From Capsicum annuum (taxonomy: Eukaryota > Streptophyta > Magnoliopsida > Solanales > Solanaceae): 64,000 bases of DNA. The stretch covers positions 94,551,364-94,615,363 of the forward strand of contig NC_061115.1 of assembly GCF_002878395.1 (NCBI RefSeq). Direction: 5' to 3'. Shown here piece by piece: positions 11,444-22,424 of this stretch. The translations under genes and the position numbers were made by a program. Position 1 is the first letter of the stretch; each line of letters starts with the position of its first letter. Under the pieces are notes generated by a model. It was not told the origin of the DNA. It saw only the letters and a program-made list of their open reading frames with translations, and did not search any database.

Positions 11444-12832
11444 TGATCAACTTACACCATTGTTTTAATGCAAGACAGTCATCTTTAATGTAAACCGAAC
11501 AAGAGTCAAGGTCATATCCACAAGGAATGCAAGCTAGTTTTCAATACCTTACGAGTATTGAGAGTTAACTAGGAGTTAACCCGTAATATGCAACTAACAT
11601 TACACATTAAAGTAAGATGGGGGGAGGGGTTGGTGTAAATATTTTTTACGCAAAACTATACACTAACAATAATAAGAGATTTAACAAGTGATTAGTAAAT
11701 CAAATTAAGAGAAATCTTTGGGTTATGTTACCTTAGGGGTCACTTATGTTTGGGTAATCAAAGGTTGGTCCAAGTTTTAGTTAAGGGTTTGGGTAAGCTA
11801 GGTATATGGTATTAGTGTTAGTCTTTCAACAAAACACTAAATTTCACTCATGTATTCTTTCGAATACCTCATGAGCCTAACAAATTCATCAACCCAATAC
11901 CTTATACTTGCATCCTTATTTCTAAGATAATGCGTATGAATGTAGAACACCCACACAAAATCTATATTTCTAAGAAAATTCCATGAGAGAAGCTAAATCA
12001 AAGTCTAGTCTACTATTAGTCAACACCCATATCCCTCTTTCAAGATGATATTGGATCCAAGTCGATTGGGGTTTCCACCCAGAATTCTCAAGTCAAACCT
12101 AGAGTAATATCAAAACCTAACCTCATTAACTAGTGATTAGGACTAATAATTAACACCTATACAAAGTTAACCACCTAATTTAACATAACCCCAAGATAAG
12201 AATTTTAGCTACTCATGAAATTGGAGAAAAGAAATATACCTATGTTGACAGTCAATGCATCCATTGAAAAACAAGAAAGAATAATCAAAACTTCAATTTC
12301 AAATTACCACTAAAATCTCTTGAGAATTTACTCTAATTTTTCTTTCCTAAAATTGGAATGTTTGTATCTACTCAAAACTTGAAAATTATTTTCAAGAAAC
12401 CCAAATTGTGCAAGGGTTTGTGCTTTTTAAGATTTGGGATTCAGCTCCGCGAATTTATGATTCTGACCTTAGAAAATGTTTACTCCATCGCGATCACATT
12501 TGGATGACCACATTCGTGACCCATGTGATCGTGATGATACCATCACGATCGCTTAGACTTGAGTTGACATCGGATCGCGATCACAATCCTTAGTCCACGA
12601 TTGTGGTACCCGAGGGTCGATCCATGGTCTTGATTTTTTTAGCTTATGCAAACACTTTGGTCTTTGCTTTCCTTTTCAGCTCATCTTCACTTCTTTTCAT
12701 TCAATTACCTGCAAACATACAAACCATGGGATTTAATGCACTTCAATAAAGAATATGCCTCATACATACATTTATTTCTTCTTAGTGTGCTCAAATTCGG
12801 ATATAGATTAGTGGCAAATTTTCCACTTATCA
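11444..12832 (-). repeat. Element A-B: 3' LTR (LTR A)
   Basis: Aligns over its length to LTR B (19490-20819), including gagttaactnggagttaaccc near 11560 and the shared gatcgcgatcac array. Sampled identity is about 83 percent by eye, with small indels, so the insertion is old. Ends near TGATCAAC and CTTATCA. Short plus-strand ORFs inside it are not genes. Confidence 0.75.
12470..12620. promoter_or_regulatory. Word array in LTR A (gcgatcgcgatcac type)
   Basis: Dense repeats and inversions of CGATC, GATCGC, GATCAC and GTGATCG: tccatcgcgatcac, catgtgatcgtgatg, catcacgatcgc, ggatcgcgatcac. A weak TATA-like cataaatt lies just beyond in element sense (near 12450). The homologous array in LTR B is at 20460-20600; related words occur internally at 16090-16185 and 16690-16790. 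Confidence 0.6.
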
Positions 12833-14689
12833 ACATCTCAACTTAAAAATTTGCTTGTACTCAGGAAACACTACTCCATATTTAATGAGGCTACTCAATT
12901 ATAAGTCTATTCAAACAACCAAATGATCACAATGATTTTGAACTCAATTAGCCCTCAAGCATGGAAAAGGCTATTTAGACAACTTCCCTCAAATCAAACG
13001 CACTATCAAGGATGCAAAAGATTTTTAAGAACAACCAAGAAAAACCACTTACTCTCTAGAAGTGAATCTCTATCAATAGCAATTCAACTATACTCCTTTG
13101 CCTCATTTTTGAAAGATGAAAACTTCATCCAACTCTATTAGTCTACATGCCTTCTCAAGAAAGGAAATCCCACACATCAAAGTATTTATCGTGCCACAAA
13201 GGACTAAAGTGCATGCACTCACTCTCACAAAGAATCTCTCAATGCAAATAAGTTTCATGCCATATGTTATCTCTTATTTTCCATCACCACTAACTTGAAG
13301 ACACTTGTTTGGAGATTTTGAAGGTTTTTTTTCAAGCTTGTAATGTAGGCTTGGGAAAAAGGTAGGATACACATTTGGGATCAAAGTGTCTACAACCCTC
13401 TTTAACTCTACATCAAACACTATTCGATCAAACATGGGGTAACGATCAACTTCATTCATTTCCACCTCACACATGTGCCTACTTTCACTACCTTGATTCA
13501 CCCATCTTTAAAAGGATTTTTTTCCGTCCATTTCTTTTGTGAAATTCATCCTTTTATTTCTTTTGTTGAATCTTTTCTTTTTCCTACTTATTTGTTCTTA
13601 TTGCTTAGCTCTTCGACGCTCACTTATAATAAAGTGGCCCAAAATTACCTCTTCCAAGATTCACCACCCCCAACTTAGGATTTTAGCCTCAAGTTGTACT
13701 TTCAAGTTCAAAGACGGTAGGGTTCAAAAGAGAGATTAAATTAAATGGCTCACGGCTTGTAATACGGTATCCAAAGAAAGGTTCAAAGGCTCAAAATGGG
13801 TGACTAGGGATGCTATCTATGTACGGGTAGGATTCTTAGACTAAAGTGGATTTCCATGTTCATAAAGAAGGCCTACGATCATTTCTCAACCATGCATGAT
13901 CAAGATTAGCTTTGAGAGACTAACTAGGTAAGTTCTAGATGATACAAGTAAACATGAGAATTAAATGACTAAGCTCACTGCACATGACATGTAAACTTTT
14001 CAAGGAGGCTCAATAGCATTTCCTACTTGGAGACCAAAGGAGCTATTTATACCAACTGAAGACTTTGGAGTCACAAAAAGAGGTAAAGTATTGTTACAAG
14101 ATCATTCATGTTCATGCCCTAGATTTTCACCAAAAATTTTGGACGGAGGGGATGCTTGCTTTGCATTTCCCCATGAAAGAATAGCTATCGTTAGCACCAA
14201 ATCAAGCCATTATCTCATATTTGGCTCTCAAAACAGCAAACCATATGACTGTTCAGACTTCACCATAAGAATAAGGGCAACCCCTACTCTATAATGCCAC
14301 GGGTACTCAAACTTTCCCTGCATCTATAGTTCAAAATCCCCAAAACACTATGATTTTTCCTTAAGAATGTTGTTACTCAATGTATCATAGGGAAAGACTC
14401 GTTCAACATTACTAACAAGAGAAATAACAATTTAAGAATGGAAACAAATCTTAAAATGAAAGACAAGGACTAATCCATCGAATATAGGTACAATTGGGGT
14501 GCCCAAATTACAAAACAAATAAAAATGACCTCATCCAAATAAACATAAAAACATCCAAATCATACAGACCAAAGAATTAAAATATTAGATGAATACAAAG
14601 ATGAGCACCCCCAACTAAAAGTTGTAGTATCCTTACTACATAATCATGAAAGCATAGAAGAGTAAAAGGGCTTCCTATAACCGCATCAG
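12833..14689 (-). mobile_element. Element A-B: 3' untranslated region
   Basis: Noncoding 1.86 kb between ORF2 and the 3' LTR. It shares landmarks in the same order with the 3' region of F: an aatttgcttgtactcagg motif beside the polypurine tract, the block gtaatgtaggcttgggaaaaaggta near 13345, and a ccccaacttaggattttagcct block near 13670. Pyrimidine-rich stretches near 13500-13620 give chance plus-strand ORFs that I do not call. Confidence 0.6.
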
Positions 14690-15946
14690 GAACTGTCATC
14701 ATTTTCTATCTCAGCATCATCCTCAGTATCATCATCATTGAACCACCTGCTGGGGACCTCATCATCAGAATTTTCCATAGAAAAAGGGAGTTTCTCTTTG
14801 GGTTTCAGGACTTTTCATAGGCCCTTCACCCCTTTTATATACGGGTGAAGAATTTGTCTCCCCTCTTCTTTCTTCTCGACATATTATCACAAGAATCCCA
14901 AATATCCCTATGTGGTCGTACTAAGGATGAGTAGACTTTCTTAAGTATAGAAATATTGTCCCCTGCTCCTTCTGGTCTGCAAAAAACCTCTCATAGTCAA
15001 TCTATACAACATAAGAGTGGCGAGCGGTAGAAGGCTCTCCTAGGCCTGTGGGCAACCAAGACACAAGCTCCCAGATTGCTCTTATCTCACTCGAGATCTC
15101 ATCAAATGTCCCTGCAGTGGATGGATATCAAGAGTCTATATCATCATATATAAACTTACCCAAGTCGACATTCCTCTTTTTGCTCTTTCCAGGTGTGCCC
15201 TCACCTCGAATCTTAAGAGGGTAAATGGGGTTCTTCGGGCATACCCAAGTGTCCCTGGGGTACTGCTAAACCCCGGGTCTCCTACACAACTCTGTGATTA
15301 AGGAAGGAAACATGAGTTGGGAGCTGCCTCTATTCTTGAAATACCTCATGTCTGATAGCACAATCTGCCCAACATTCAAAGATATTTTGTCTAAGATGCA
15401 CGCAACTATCTGAGCTCGCATATCTAGTATATAGTTCATTTTAGTGCATGGGGAAACCTGGCTACAAATGATAGCTAACCAGATCCGAGCCTCAGTTGTG
15501 AAATCATAAAATGGTATCCCTATCTTTGTAGCAACCCACGGGACCACTTTTCAAGGACACAACTTCTCAACTAGCCAGCTCCTTGGCTTACGACTCTTTG
15601 CCTCAAACTGTGTCGTGTCAACATTCGATAACCCATATATTTCATTGATCTACTTAACCCCAAAGTGGACTTTTCCCCCCTAAATTCTTATAACTGGGTT
15701 TGAGAAAGATACTATGCTGAGGTTGGCGTAGAACTCCCTAACCCAATATTTATTAGGCCAGCATGGATCCGAGGCAAAACATCTCTACCCAGTGGCCACC
15801 AATCTATTATAACAGGCCAAGAGCTTCTCCAACACCTTGTCTAGACATATGCGTCATTTTGGGAGTAACTTCGTCTTAGGCAGGTCTCCATAGTATAGAG
15901 TTTGGAACTCAGGAGCCATAAAGCAAGCTTGATCATAGTCTGCCAT
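14690..15946 (-). pseudogene. Element A-B: ORF2, PF20167-like 'putative plant transposon protein'
   Basis: Start ATG at 15944-15946 (MADYDQACFMAPEFQTLYYG). Recognisable family blocks follow: WPNKYWVREFYANL near 15740, then ARIWLAIICSQVSPCTK, RAQIVACILDKISLNVGQI and SSQLMFPSLITELCRRPGV at 15280-15480, and a Glu/Asp/Ser-rich C-terminus near 14700-14770. Function of this domain is unknown; it is common in plant Athila/Tat-type elements. Several stops (some in Gln or Trp positions) make it a pseudogene. It lies 3' of protease, where F and C/E have it 3' of integrase. I recognise the family from memory; a profile search would confirm it. Confidence 0.7.
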
Positions 15947-16951
15947 TGTTCTCCTTGATGACATAAAATTAACACAAAGCATTAACAAACACTATAATAG
16001 TGTGAAAACTATGCTATGTGACTTTGTTAAGATTGAGAGATAGTTCCTTGATCAAATTTGGGATGAAAATTAAAATTTAAGATTTTGGTCCTAGATGATA
16101 TACAACCCATAGATGCCGCAATCATGGGCCTTAGGGATGGTATCACACTACATTGATTGTGGGTTACCCGATGGCGGTACCTAAGGCTGTTGGACTAATA
16201 TGTTCACAACCAAAACATCAATTTTCTATAATGATTTATGTTCATAACCAATAAATAACACTAAGGAAAAGTAACACAATTCCTAAACACTCAATGATGC
16301 CCTTAAAACATGGAAAAACTATCAAGGAATTCATTCGGTCATTTTACCAAACACTTGGTGTGCATATGCTATCACTACTAATTTTAGACATTTTTGGGTA
16401 CTCAAGACTTCCTCAATAATGTACACACCAATAACAATAGATAACACATAAAATAAGCTTAATTAGACTCAAATTTAGGCATATAAACCATTGTTTTAGG
16501 CCATTACCGTATAAATGTATTCTAGGCCCACAAATACACATACAAGAGAAGAATGAGAAAGCATACCAAAAAAAGGATGCAGAGGTGATGCTATGAACTT
16601 TTAGATTCTCTTAACACAAGTAGAAGTGAGTAAAATTAGGAATAGTTTGACGGTAAATGTAGTGGGGATTTTGCGCGACTGTTTATGTTTTAAAATAGTC
16701 TTGAACATGATCATAGTCAAAGGATTGATATCATGGTGACATGACTATCGCAATCATGATTGCATGGCCGCAATTGCGGTAACTGAGACTTGATTTTAGT
16801 TGTTCAACTTCCCAATCTATTCCACAGTACTTTCCATAACTCAATTTCTTAAACACACCTTATAGCGCCGTAATTTTATGGATTAATCTAAAAAAATAAA
16901 AACTACTCTAACACTCAAAATATAAAGAATATGGGCCACTTTCATGACATC
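15947..16951 (-). mobile_element. Element A-B: noncoding segment upstream of ORF2, with two word arrays
   Basis: About 1 kb without coding potential. Two patches, 16090-16185 and 16690-16790, carry words of the LTR array; for example gccgcaattgcggtaactgag near 16772 resembles gccatgatcgcggtacctgag near 20576 in LTR B, and gatggcggtacctaagg occurs near 16172. The remainder is AT-rich with nothing I recognise. Confidence 0.55.
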
Positions 16952-16969
16952 GATGGGTTGCCTCCAATC
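16952..16969 (-). promoter_or_regulatory. Conserved post-integrase hairpin (copy in A-B)
   Basis: Minus-strand stem GATTGG / CCCATC around AGGCAA; one T-C mismatch falls at the same stem position as the A-C mismatch in the L copy. It is preceded by gtcgtgttgcaatgctaaat, the block found before the hairpin in L, F and C/E. Confidence 0.6.
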
Positions 16970-17010
16970 CAACACCTAATTTAGCATTGCAACACGACGT
17001 CCTTTAATCT

Positions 17011-17598
17011 TCAAGCTGGGTATTTGAGCTGGGATGACCCAACCTCCTCTCCTTTATCAACAATATCAATAACCAAGACTACTTGTAACACACTTGGTTT
17101 CTTCTCGGCTTTGTATACCCAGAACAAGACTCCATCACTATACACCAAAAATGTTCTTTCTCCATGCTCCATATCCACTAGTGCCCTTTCAATTGCCAAG
17201 AAAGGTCTCCCATGGATTATGGGTATATCGTGGTCGATTTCATAATCAAGCACAACAAAGTCCACCAGGAGAATGAATTTATCAAATTTTACCAATACAT
17301 TATATAACACTCCAATCGATTTCTTGATCGAGCGATCTACCATCAATAATATCATGGTGGTGGGTATAGATGCACCTAACCCAAGGCTTTGGTACACCGC
17401 ATATGGCATCAAATTTATGCTAGTGCAAAGATCACATAATGCCTTGTCAAATTTATGGGTCCCAATGGTACAAGGGGGAAAAGCACTAGGATCTTTCTTT
17501 TTCTCTGCCATGGAATTTGACATAATTGTACAACATGAATGGGTCACTTCAATTGTCTCAGCATATATAAGCCTCTTCTTCGACATCAAGATCTTCAT
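17011..17598 (-). pseudogene. Element A-B: aspartic protease domain
   Basis: Longest conserved open frame of the element (195 codons). It is a retropepsin-type protease of the Athila/Tat kind that would process the gag-pol polyprotein. The active-site block reads ALCDLCTSINLMPYAVYQSL, where the family has DLGASIN: the catalytic Asp is present but Gly is replaced by Cys. Downstream are TTMILLMVDRSIKKSIGVLY, a DKFILLVDFVVLDYEID flap-side region, and PIIHGRPFLAIERALVD. The frame ends at a stop at 17011, about 40 bp before the hairpin, with no RT following. Probably inactive. Confidence 0.85.
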
Positions 17599-17619
17599 TG
17601 ATTTAGCATAACCCGAAAT

Positions 17620-19341
17620 CTCTTGAAGAGCCTCTAATAGTGGAATATTGATTGAGAAGTTGCTAAGATTTGCAAGAAACTTTTTGATCTTGGCATTGCC
17701 ATCTTTCTTTTCAACCTTTGTGGAAAGGGTGGAGGAATTTTCATTGGTGGCAATGGAATGCTTTGAGGTTCATTCCCTATTTTCTTATCACCACTAATCA
17801 CTTTAGGAGTTTCCTTCTCATCACCTTTCTCTTCAATGATCATTGGCAACTTATCACCCTTTTTAAGAGACTTTAAAGCACCAATACCTGGTGATTCAGA
17901 CTGCTTCCTCTCTATATTTATTTGATCATCGAGATTCTTTTCCTTAACTTCAATCATACGCTCACCAAGATTTCTACCACTTCTAGTAATAATTACCAAG
18001 ACATGGCCTTCATTTTTAGGATTCACCACCGTGTCACTAGGCAGGTCCCCTTTTAGCCTAGCATTGAGTTGAGTAGAAATTCACCCCACTTATGTCTCCA
18101 ATTACTTGAAGGAAGACGAATGTGAAAAAATAGTTTGGTTAAGTTGACAAAATTCACTCTTCATCTCCCTTACCATTTTGTCGGTATCTTCAACCCACAT
18201 CAGAATTCAAGAAAGCACATCAACGATTTTGAATTTATTGGGACCACCAAGCTTGGTTCTTTGTCCTTGAAATGATCATGAGGGGGAACAATATATCATA
18301 ACCTCTTTCCTTATAATTCTAATAATGATATCTATCCCTTTCTCTATCACACCAATAACGTCTCGATCTAGATTATTCCAACCTTGTTTCCCTCCTTATC
18401 TTTAATAGGTGGGGTGTGACCATACATAATTTATCAACATCCTTATTCTTTATCGAGTGCCTTAGTTTCATCCTTATCATAACCTTTTGCACCTTGAGTG
18501 GCCACGACATTGATAGATTTTGTAGGTGCACCCATTACATTTTTAGTGAGGAGCTGCAATTGGGTCATCACCTTAGACATATTTTCATCCCTTTCTTTGT
18601 CCTTCTTTCTTTTCTCTTTGTTGACATAAGATGTGGTGGGGGACCCTTTGTCTACTTTGGAATCCCAAGTATGCAATCCTTAATTTTGTTTAGTGACTTT
18701 CTCAAGTATATTTATCGCAATAGCATATGACAACTTCACAAGAGAACCACCTAATGCATTGTACACCACCATTTTATTGAGTAGGTCCAATGGCCTATAA
18801 AATATTTAGAGGAGCAACTTATTCGGCACTTTATGTTTTTCTGGAATTGCATGATCTTGTCATTGAACTTTTTCCATACCTTATGTAAGGGCTCACAACT
18901 AAGCTGACAGAAATTTGTGACCTTATCCCTTAGTTGAAAAATTCTATATAGAGGAAAATATCTATCCAAAAAGGCCTCCGTATGTTCTACTCGTGAAGTA
19001 ATAGACCTAACGAGTAAAGATATCAACAACAAAATTGCTCCACTCACTAGAGAAAATTGGAAAAGCCTTAACCGAATGGACTCTTGAGAGATATGTACAA
19101 TATCAAATAGGGCACACACCTTAATGAAGTTTTTCAAGTGCGAGTTGACTTCTTCGTGTGCTGGACCCACGAATAGACCTTTAATTTGTAACATGTGAAT
19201 CATGACACACATGACATAGAACACCCCATTTACCTCGACCAGAGGGATGGAAAGTGTACTTGTACGCCGCGCATCATAAAGATGATCCTTATCCTTGAGG
19301 TGTCCATCAAATGAGCCTTCATTGCTCCTATTGTGGCTCAT
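17620..19341 (-). pseudogene. Element A-B: gag
   Basis: Capsid gene. The likely start is ATG at 19339-19341 (MSHNRSNEGSFDG). The core includes GLFVGPAHEEVNSHLKNFIK, SIRLRLFQFSL, a DRYFPLYRIFQLRDKVTNF block and EPLHKVWKKFNDK (18880-19190), all matching the Athila/Tat gag pattern. The C-terminal linker to protease has VNPKNEGHVLVIITRSGRNL near 17960-18030, as in families with NPKNDG...TTRSG. Frame breaks occur near 18740 and 18060. No CCHC knuckle is seen, which is usual for this lineage. Confidence 0.8.
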
Positions 19342-19461
19342 AGTGTCGTGATTACTATGAAAATCACCTACAAAAATAAAAACAATAAATAAGGTAAATA
19401 AAAGCACTACGAGTAACCCATGTTCACTAACAACATGGCAAAAGAGAAAACTAAGCTTCAC

Positions 19462-19479
19462 TCCTCGGCAATGACATTA
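19462..19479 (-). other. Element A-B: primer binding site, tRNA-Asp type, decayed
   Basis: Plus strand tcctcggcaatgacatta matches 12 of 18 bases of TCCCCGGCAACGGCGCCA (3' end of plant tRNA-Asp, from memory). All six mismatches are C-to-T or G-to-A. It lies 10 nt from LTR B. Confidence 0.65.
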
Positions 19480-19489
19480 TTTTTAAAAA

Positions 19490-20819
19490 TACTCAACTTG
19501 CACCATTATTTTTAAACCCAGCAAGAGTCAGGGTCTTATCGACAAGGAGTGAAAGCTAGTTTTCAACACCTTTCGAGTATTTAGAGTTAACTCGGAGTTA
19601 ACCCATAATGCATAACTAAAACTAAATATTAAAGTAAAGTTTGGGGGATTTGGTGTAAATCTTTATTATGAAAAACCACACACTAAGAATAATAAGGGAT
19701 TTAACAAGTGATTAGTAAATAAAATTAATAGAAATCTTAGGGTTATGCTACTGTAGGGGTTTTAAATATGGGTTTGGGTAGGCTGGGTCTATGGCATTAG
19801 TGTTAGTCTTTTAAAAAAAAACACTAAATTTCACTCATTGATTCTTTTGGATACCTAATGAGCATAACAAATTCATCAACTCAATACCTCATACTTGTAT
19901 TATTATTTCTAAGATAATGCTTATGAACGTAGCACACCAACATAACATCCCCATTTCAAAGAAAATGCCATGAGAGAAGCTAAATCAAAGTGTAGTCTAC
20001 TATTACTCATCACCCATATCCCTCATTTAAGATGATATGGGATCCAAGTTAATTGGAGTTTTCACCCACAATTCTCAAGTCAAACCTAGAGTAATAACAA
20101 AACCTAACCTTCTTAACTAGTGATTTGGACTAACAATTAACACCCACAAAAAATTAACCACCTAATTTCACATAACCCAAGATAAGAATTTAGCTACTCA
20201 TGATTGGAGAAAAGAAATATACCCATGTTGACATTCAATGTATCCATTGAAAATAAAGCAAGAAAATTCAAACTTCAATTTCAAATTAAAACTAAAATCT
20301 CTTGAGAATTTACTGCAATTGTTCTTTTCCAAAATTGGAATATTTTTCTCTACTCAAAACTTGAAAATTAGTTTCAAGATATCCAAATCATGCAAGGCTT
20401 TTTGCTTTTGAGATTTGGGATTTTTCTCCATCAATTTATGATTCCGACCCTAGAGAATTTTTTCTCCAATTCGATCACACTTGGTTGACAGTTTTCACGA
20501 CCCATGCGATCCTGGTGATCCCCTTGTGATCGCTTAGACTTGATTTAGTATCAGATCACAATCACGACCCTCAGGCCATGATCGCGGTACCTGAGGATTG
20601 ATCCCCGGTCCTAATTTTTTTAGCTTGTGCAAGCACTTTGGTCTTTTGCTATCCTTTTCAACTCAACTCAGCTTCACTCCTTTTTATCCTATTACCCTCT
20701 AACATACAAAACATGTGATTTAATTCACTTCAATAAAGAATTTGCCTCATACATATTGTCATTTCATCATAGTGTGCACAAATTTGGATATAAATGAGGG
20801 GTAAATTTGCAACTCATCA
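19490..20819 (-). repeat. Element A-B: 5' LTR (LTR B), with word array 20460-20600
   Basis: Partner of LTR A. Low end tactcaacttgcacc corresponds to tgatcaacttacacc at 11444; high end aactcatca corresponds to cacttatca at 12832. The array at 20460-20600 (gatcacac, gcgatcc, gtgatcgc, gatcacaatcacg, gatcgcggtacc) is a more decayed version of that in LTR A. Confidence 0.75.
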
Positions 20820-21485
20820 GAAATCTCAACAAGATCTTTTTTTATTTATTACACACACTTCTAATGTTTTTGATTCAACATAAACCATCTTAATATTCTT
20901 CTTTACTTAGTAAACCTTCCTACAGTAGCCAGCCTCAACTTAGGCAATTTGCCTAAGTTGTGGTGCACGATGTCCTAAGAAGGATCAGGGCCAAAGTTGT
21001 GATTTAACAATAGAGACTCTCTTCATACCCTTTTTCACTCATAAAACTTTTCTATAATAGCCGCACTTAACATAGGAAATTTTCCTTGGTTGGGGTACAA
21101 AATATCCAAGGAGGGACTAGGGACAAAATAGTGGTTCAATAATAGATAAAGAAAGTTTAGCGGTTATTGAATAAAAAGGGATATTAGCTCAAACATGGAT
21201 CAAGGAAATTTATACACATTATTTGGTTGGGTTTTTAAGGATAAATGGGCTCAATTAAAATAAGGTTCGTGATACTATCATATACAACCAACTATCACCT
21301 AACAAAATAGAGTGGGCAAGTTCTAGTTGCATACATAAAATAAGAATTTACACAAGTCCTTCACACTTATATCGCATTAAAATGATACTCATTCTACTTA
21401 TTACCAAATTCGTGCCACTTATTTAGATATTCCTAATACCAAGTGCAAATCCACAATATTTAATTATCAAACACAACTAAATGCA
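20820..21485 (-). mobile_element. Element C/E: second part of 3' untranslated region
   Basis: Noncoding. It contains cctcaacttaggcaatttgcctaagttg followed by gtgcacgatgtcctaagaagg near 20930-20980; F has the equivalent at 23790-23860 (cccttaacttaggtgaattg, then tgccaagtgtccaaggagg). It therefore reads as the continuation of 10856-11443 after insertion of A-B, and it is cut by LTR F at 21486. Confidence 0.55.
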
Positions 21486-21555
21486 TGATGTCCAAATTAC
21501 ACATCCTAAAAAGTATAACACAGTCTCTTGTCAAATATAGAACCCAATAAGGTTT

Positions 21556-21566
21556 GGTTCGATCCC
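21556..21566 (-). promoter_or_regulatory. tRNA T-arm complement (possible primer-activation signal) in LTR F
   Basis: Element sense GGGATCGAACC, complementary over 11 nt to a tRNA T-arm GGTTCGATCCC. It is 70 nt from the U5 end. Equivalent sites sit 74 nt from the end of LTRs E and G. Confidence 0.45.
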
Positions 21567-22358
21567 ATAAGGAATAGGACAAAATCTATCACAAGCTTGC
21601 TATTGCAGTTGGAAAGTAAAGAAAATAAATGATATTTTTTATAAGAATAGTAGTAATAAGAACAATGCTGGAAAATAGGGTCGTTATCAATATAAGATGG
21701 TCACTAGGATTGTGTTCCCCTGACTACTAAACCCCACGGGCTTATAGTGCTCGTCAAACTTTCTAGGTGCCTTGCATGCAGAATCTAACAAGTTATATAC
21801 CACCTAACCATCTCTTGAATTTAATTTAGGTGAATTTTATTCATTTTATCTTGATTTTAGAGTGTCACATTACTAACCCTTATTCTGAATTAACTATCTC
21901 CTCTAAGTGTAAGTAAATTAGATCAAGGTTGGTAGCTTCAAATTACTATTGTAATCTTATTTTCCCAATCTCTACGTCTCTATCAAGTTAGTATTGAATA
22001 TATGTGAGTTCCTAATGTTTGAAACTATTAAGAAAGCAATCAAACTGAAGAAAACCACAATACATGCACAAACACCATTTTAGAATGACTTTGCACTTTC
22101 TCTATTTTGTTAATCTATCAGGGTGTTCACAACCCTGGTTTTGGGGTTTGGTTGCTCATAATTGCAAGAACAAACATAGAATTCATAATTTAATGCACGA
22201 ATGATCTCACAATTAATAAGAATGAAAACCATAATCTCAAATTTATATCAAACCCTAAAAACTAAGAACAAGAATTTTAAGATCAATGTGTATCTTATAA
22301 CTCAAAACAATGTAATAAGTGTATAAAGTGTGTAAAAAATAATAAAACATAAAAGGTG

Positions 22359-22366
22359 TATTTATA
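22359..22366 (-). promoter_or_regulatory. TATA box of LTR F
   Basis: Minus strand TATAAATA within ctataaatacacc, about 60 bp downstream of the word array at 22425-22800. This is the likely LTR promoter. Confidence 0.55.
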
Positions 22367-22424
22367 GTTACATCATAGTTTTCCTAAACAAAACAGGCTA
22401 ATAAAGGTTGGTAGTGACAATGCC

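Larger units (their letters stand above)
11444..20819 (-). mobile_element. Element A-B: LTR retrotransposon lacking RT, RNase H and integrase
   Basis: Two LTRs of 1389 and 1330 bp bound a 6657-bp interior. Minus-strand order is PBS, gag, protease, conserved hairpin block, noncoding segment with word arrays, ORF2 (PF20167-like), long 3' untranslated region, degenerate polypurine tract (gttgag...). There is no room for RT, RNase H or integrase: protease stops at 17011 and the hairpin that normally follows integrase is at 16952-16969. It is either a single deletion derivative or a non-autonomous subfamily mobilised by a relative. The TSD could not be assigned with confidence. Confidence 0.75.

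Noticed and set aside
12408..13298. Run of short plus-strand ORFs that could look like a small host gene
   Set aside because: They fall in LTR A and the 3' untranslated region of A-B, antisense to the element, with no shared family similarity.
14690..15946. ORF2 as a captured host gene
   Set aside because: Related ORFs occur at the same place in F and C/E, so it is part of the element family.
11439..20824. Target-site duplication for A-B
   Set aside because: Candidate flanks (tgata before LTR A, gaaat after LTR B) do not match well enough; LTR ends are uncertain by several bases.
21556..21566. Possible tRNA gene (perfect B-box-like GGTTCGATCCC)
   Set aside because: No A box or cloverleaf upstream on the plus strand; the motif recurs at the same LTR position in several elements, so it belongs to the LTR.
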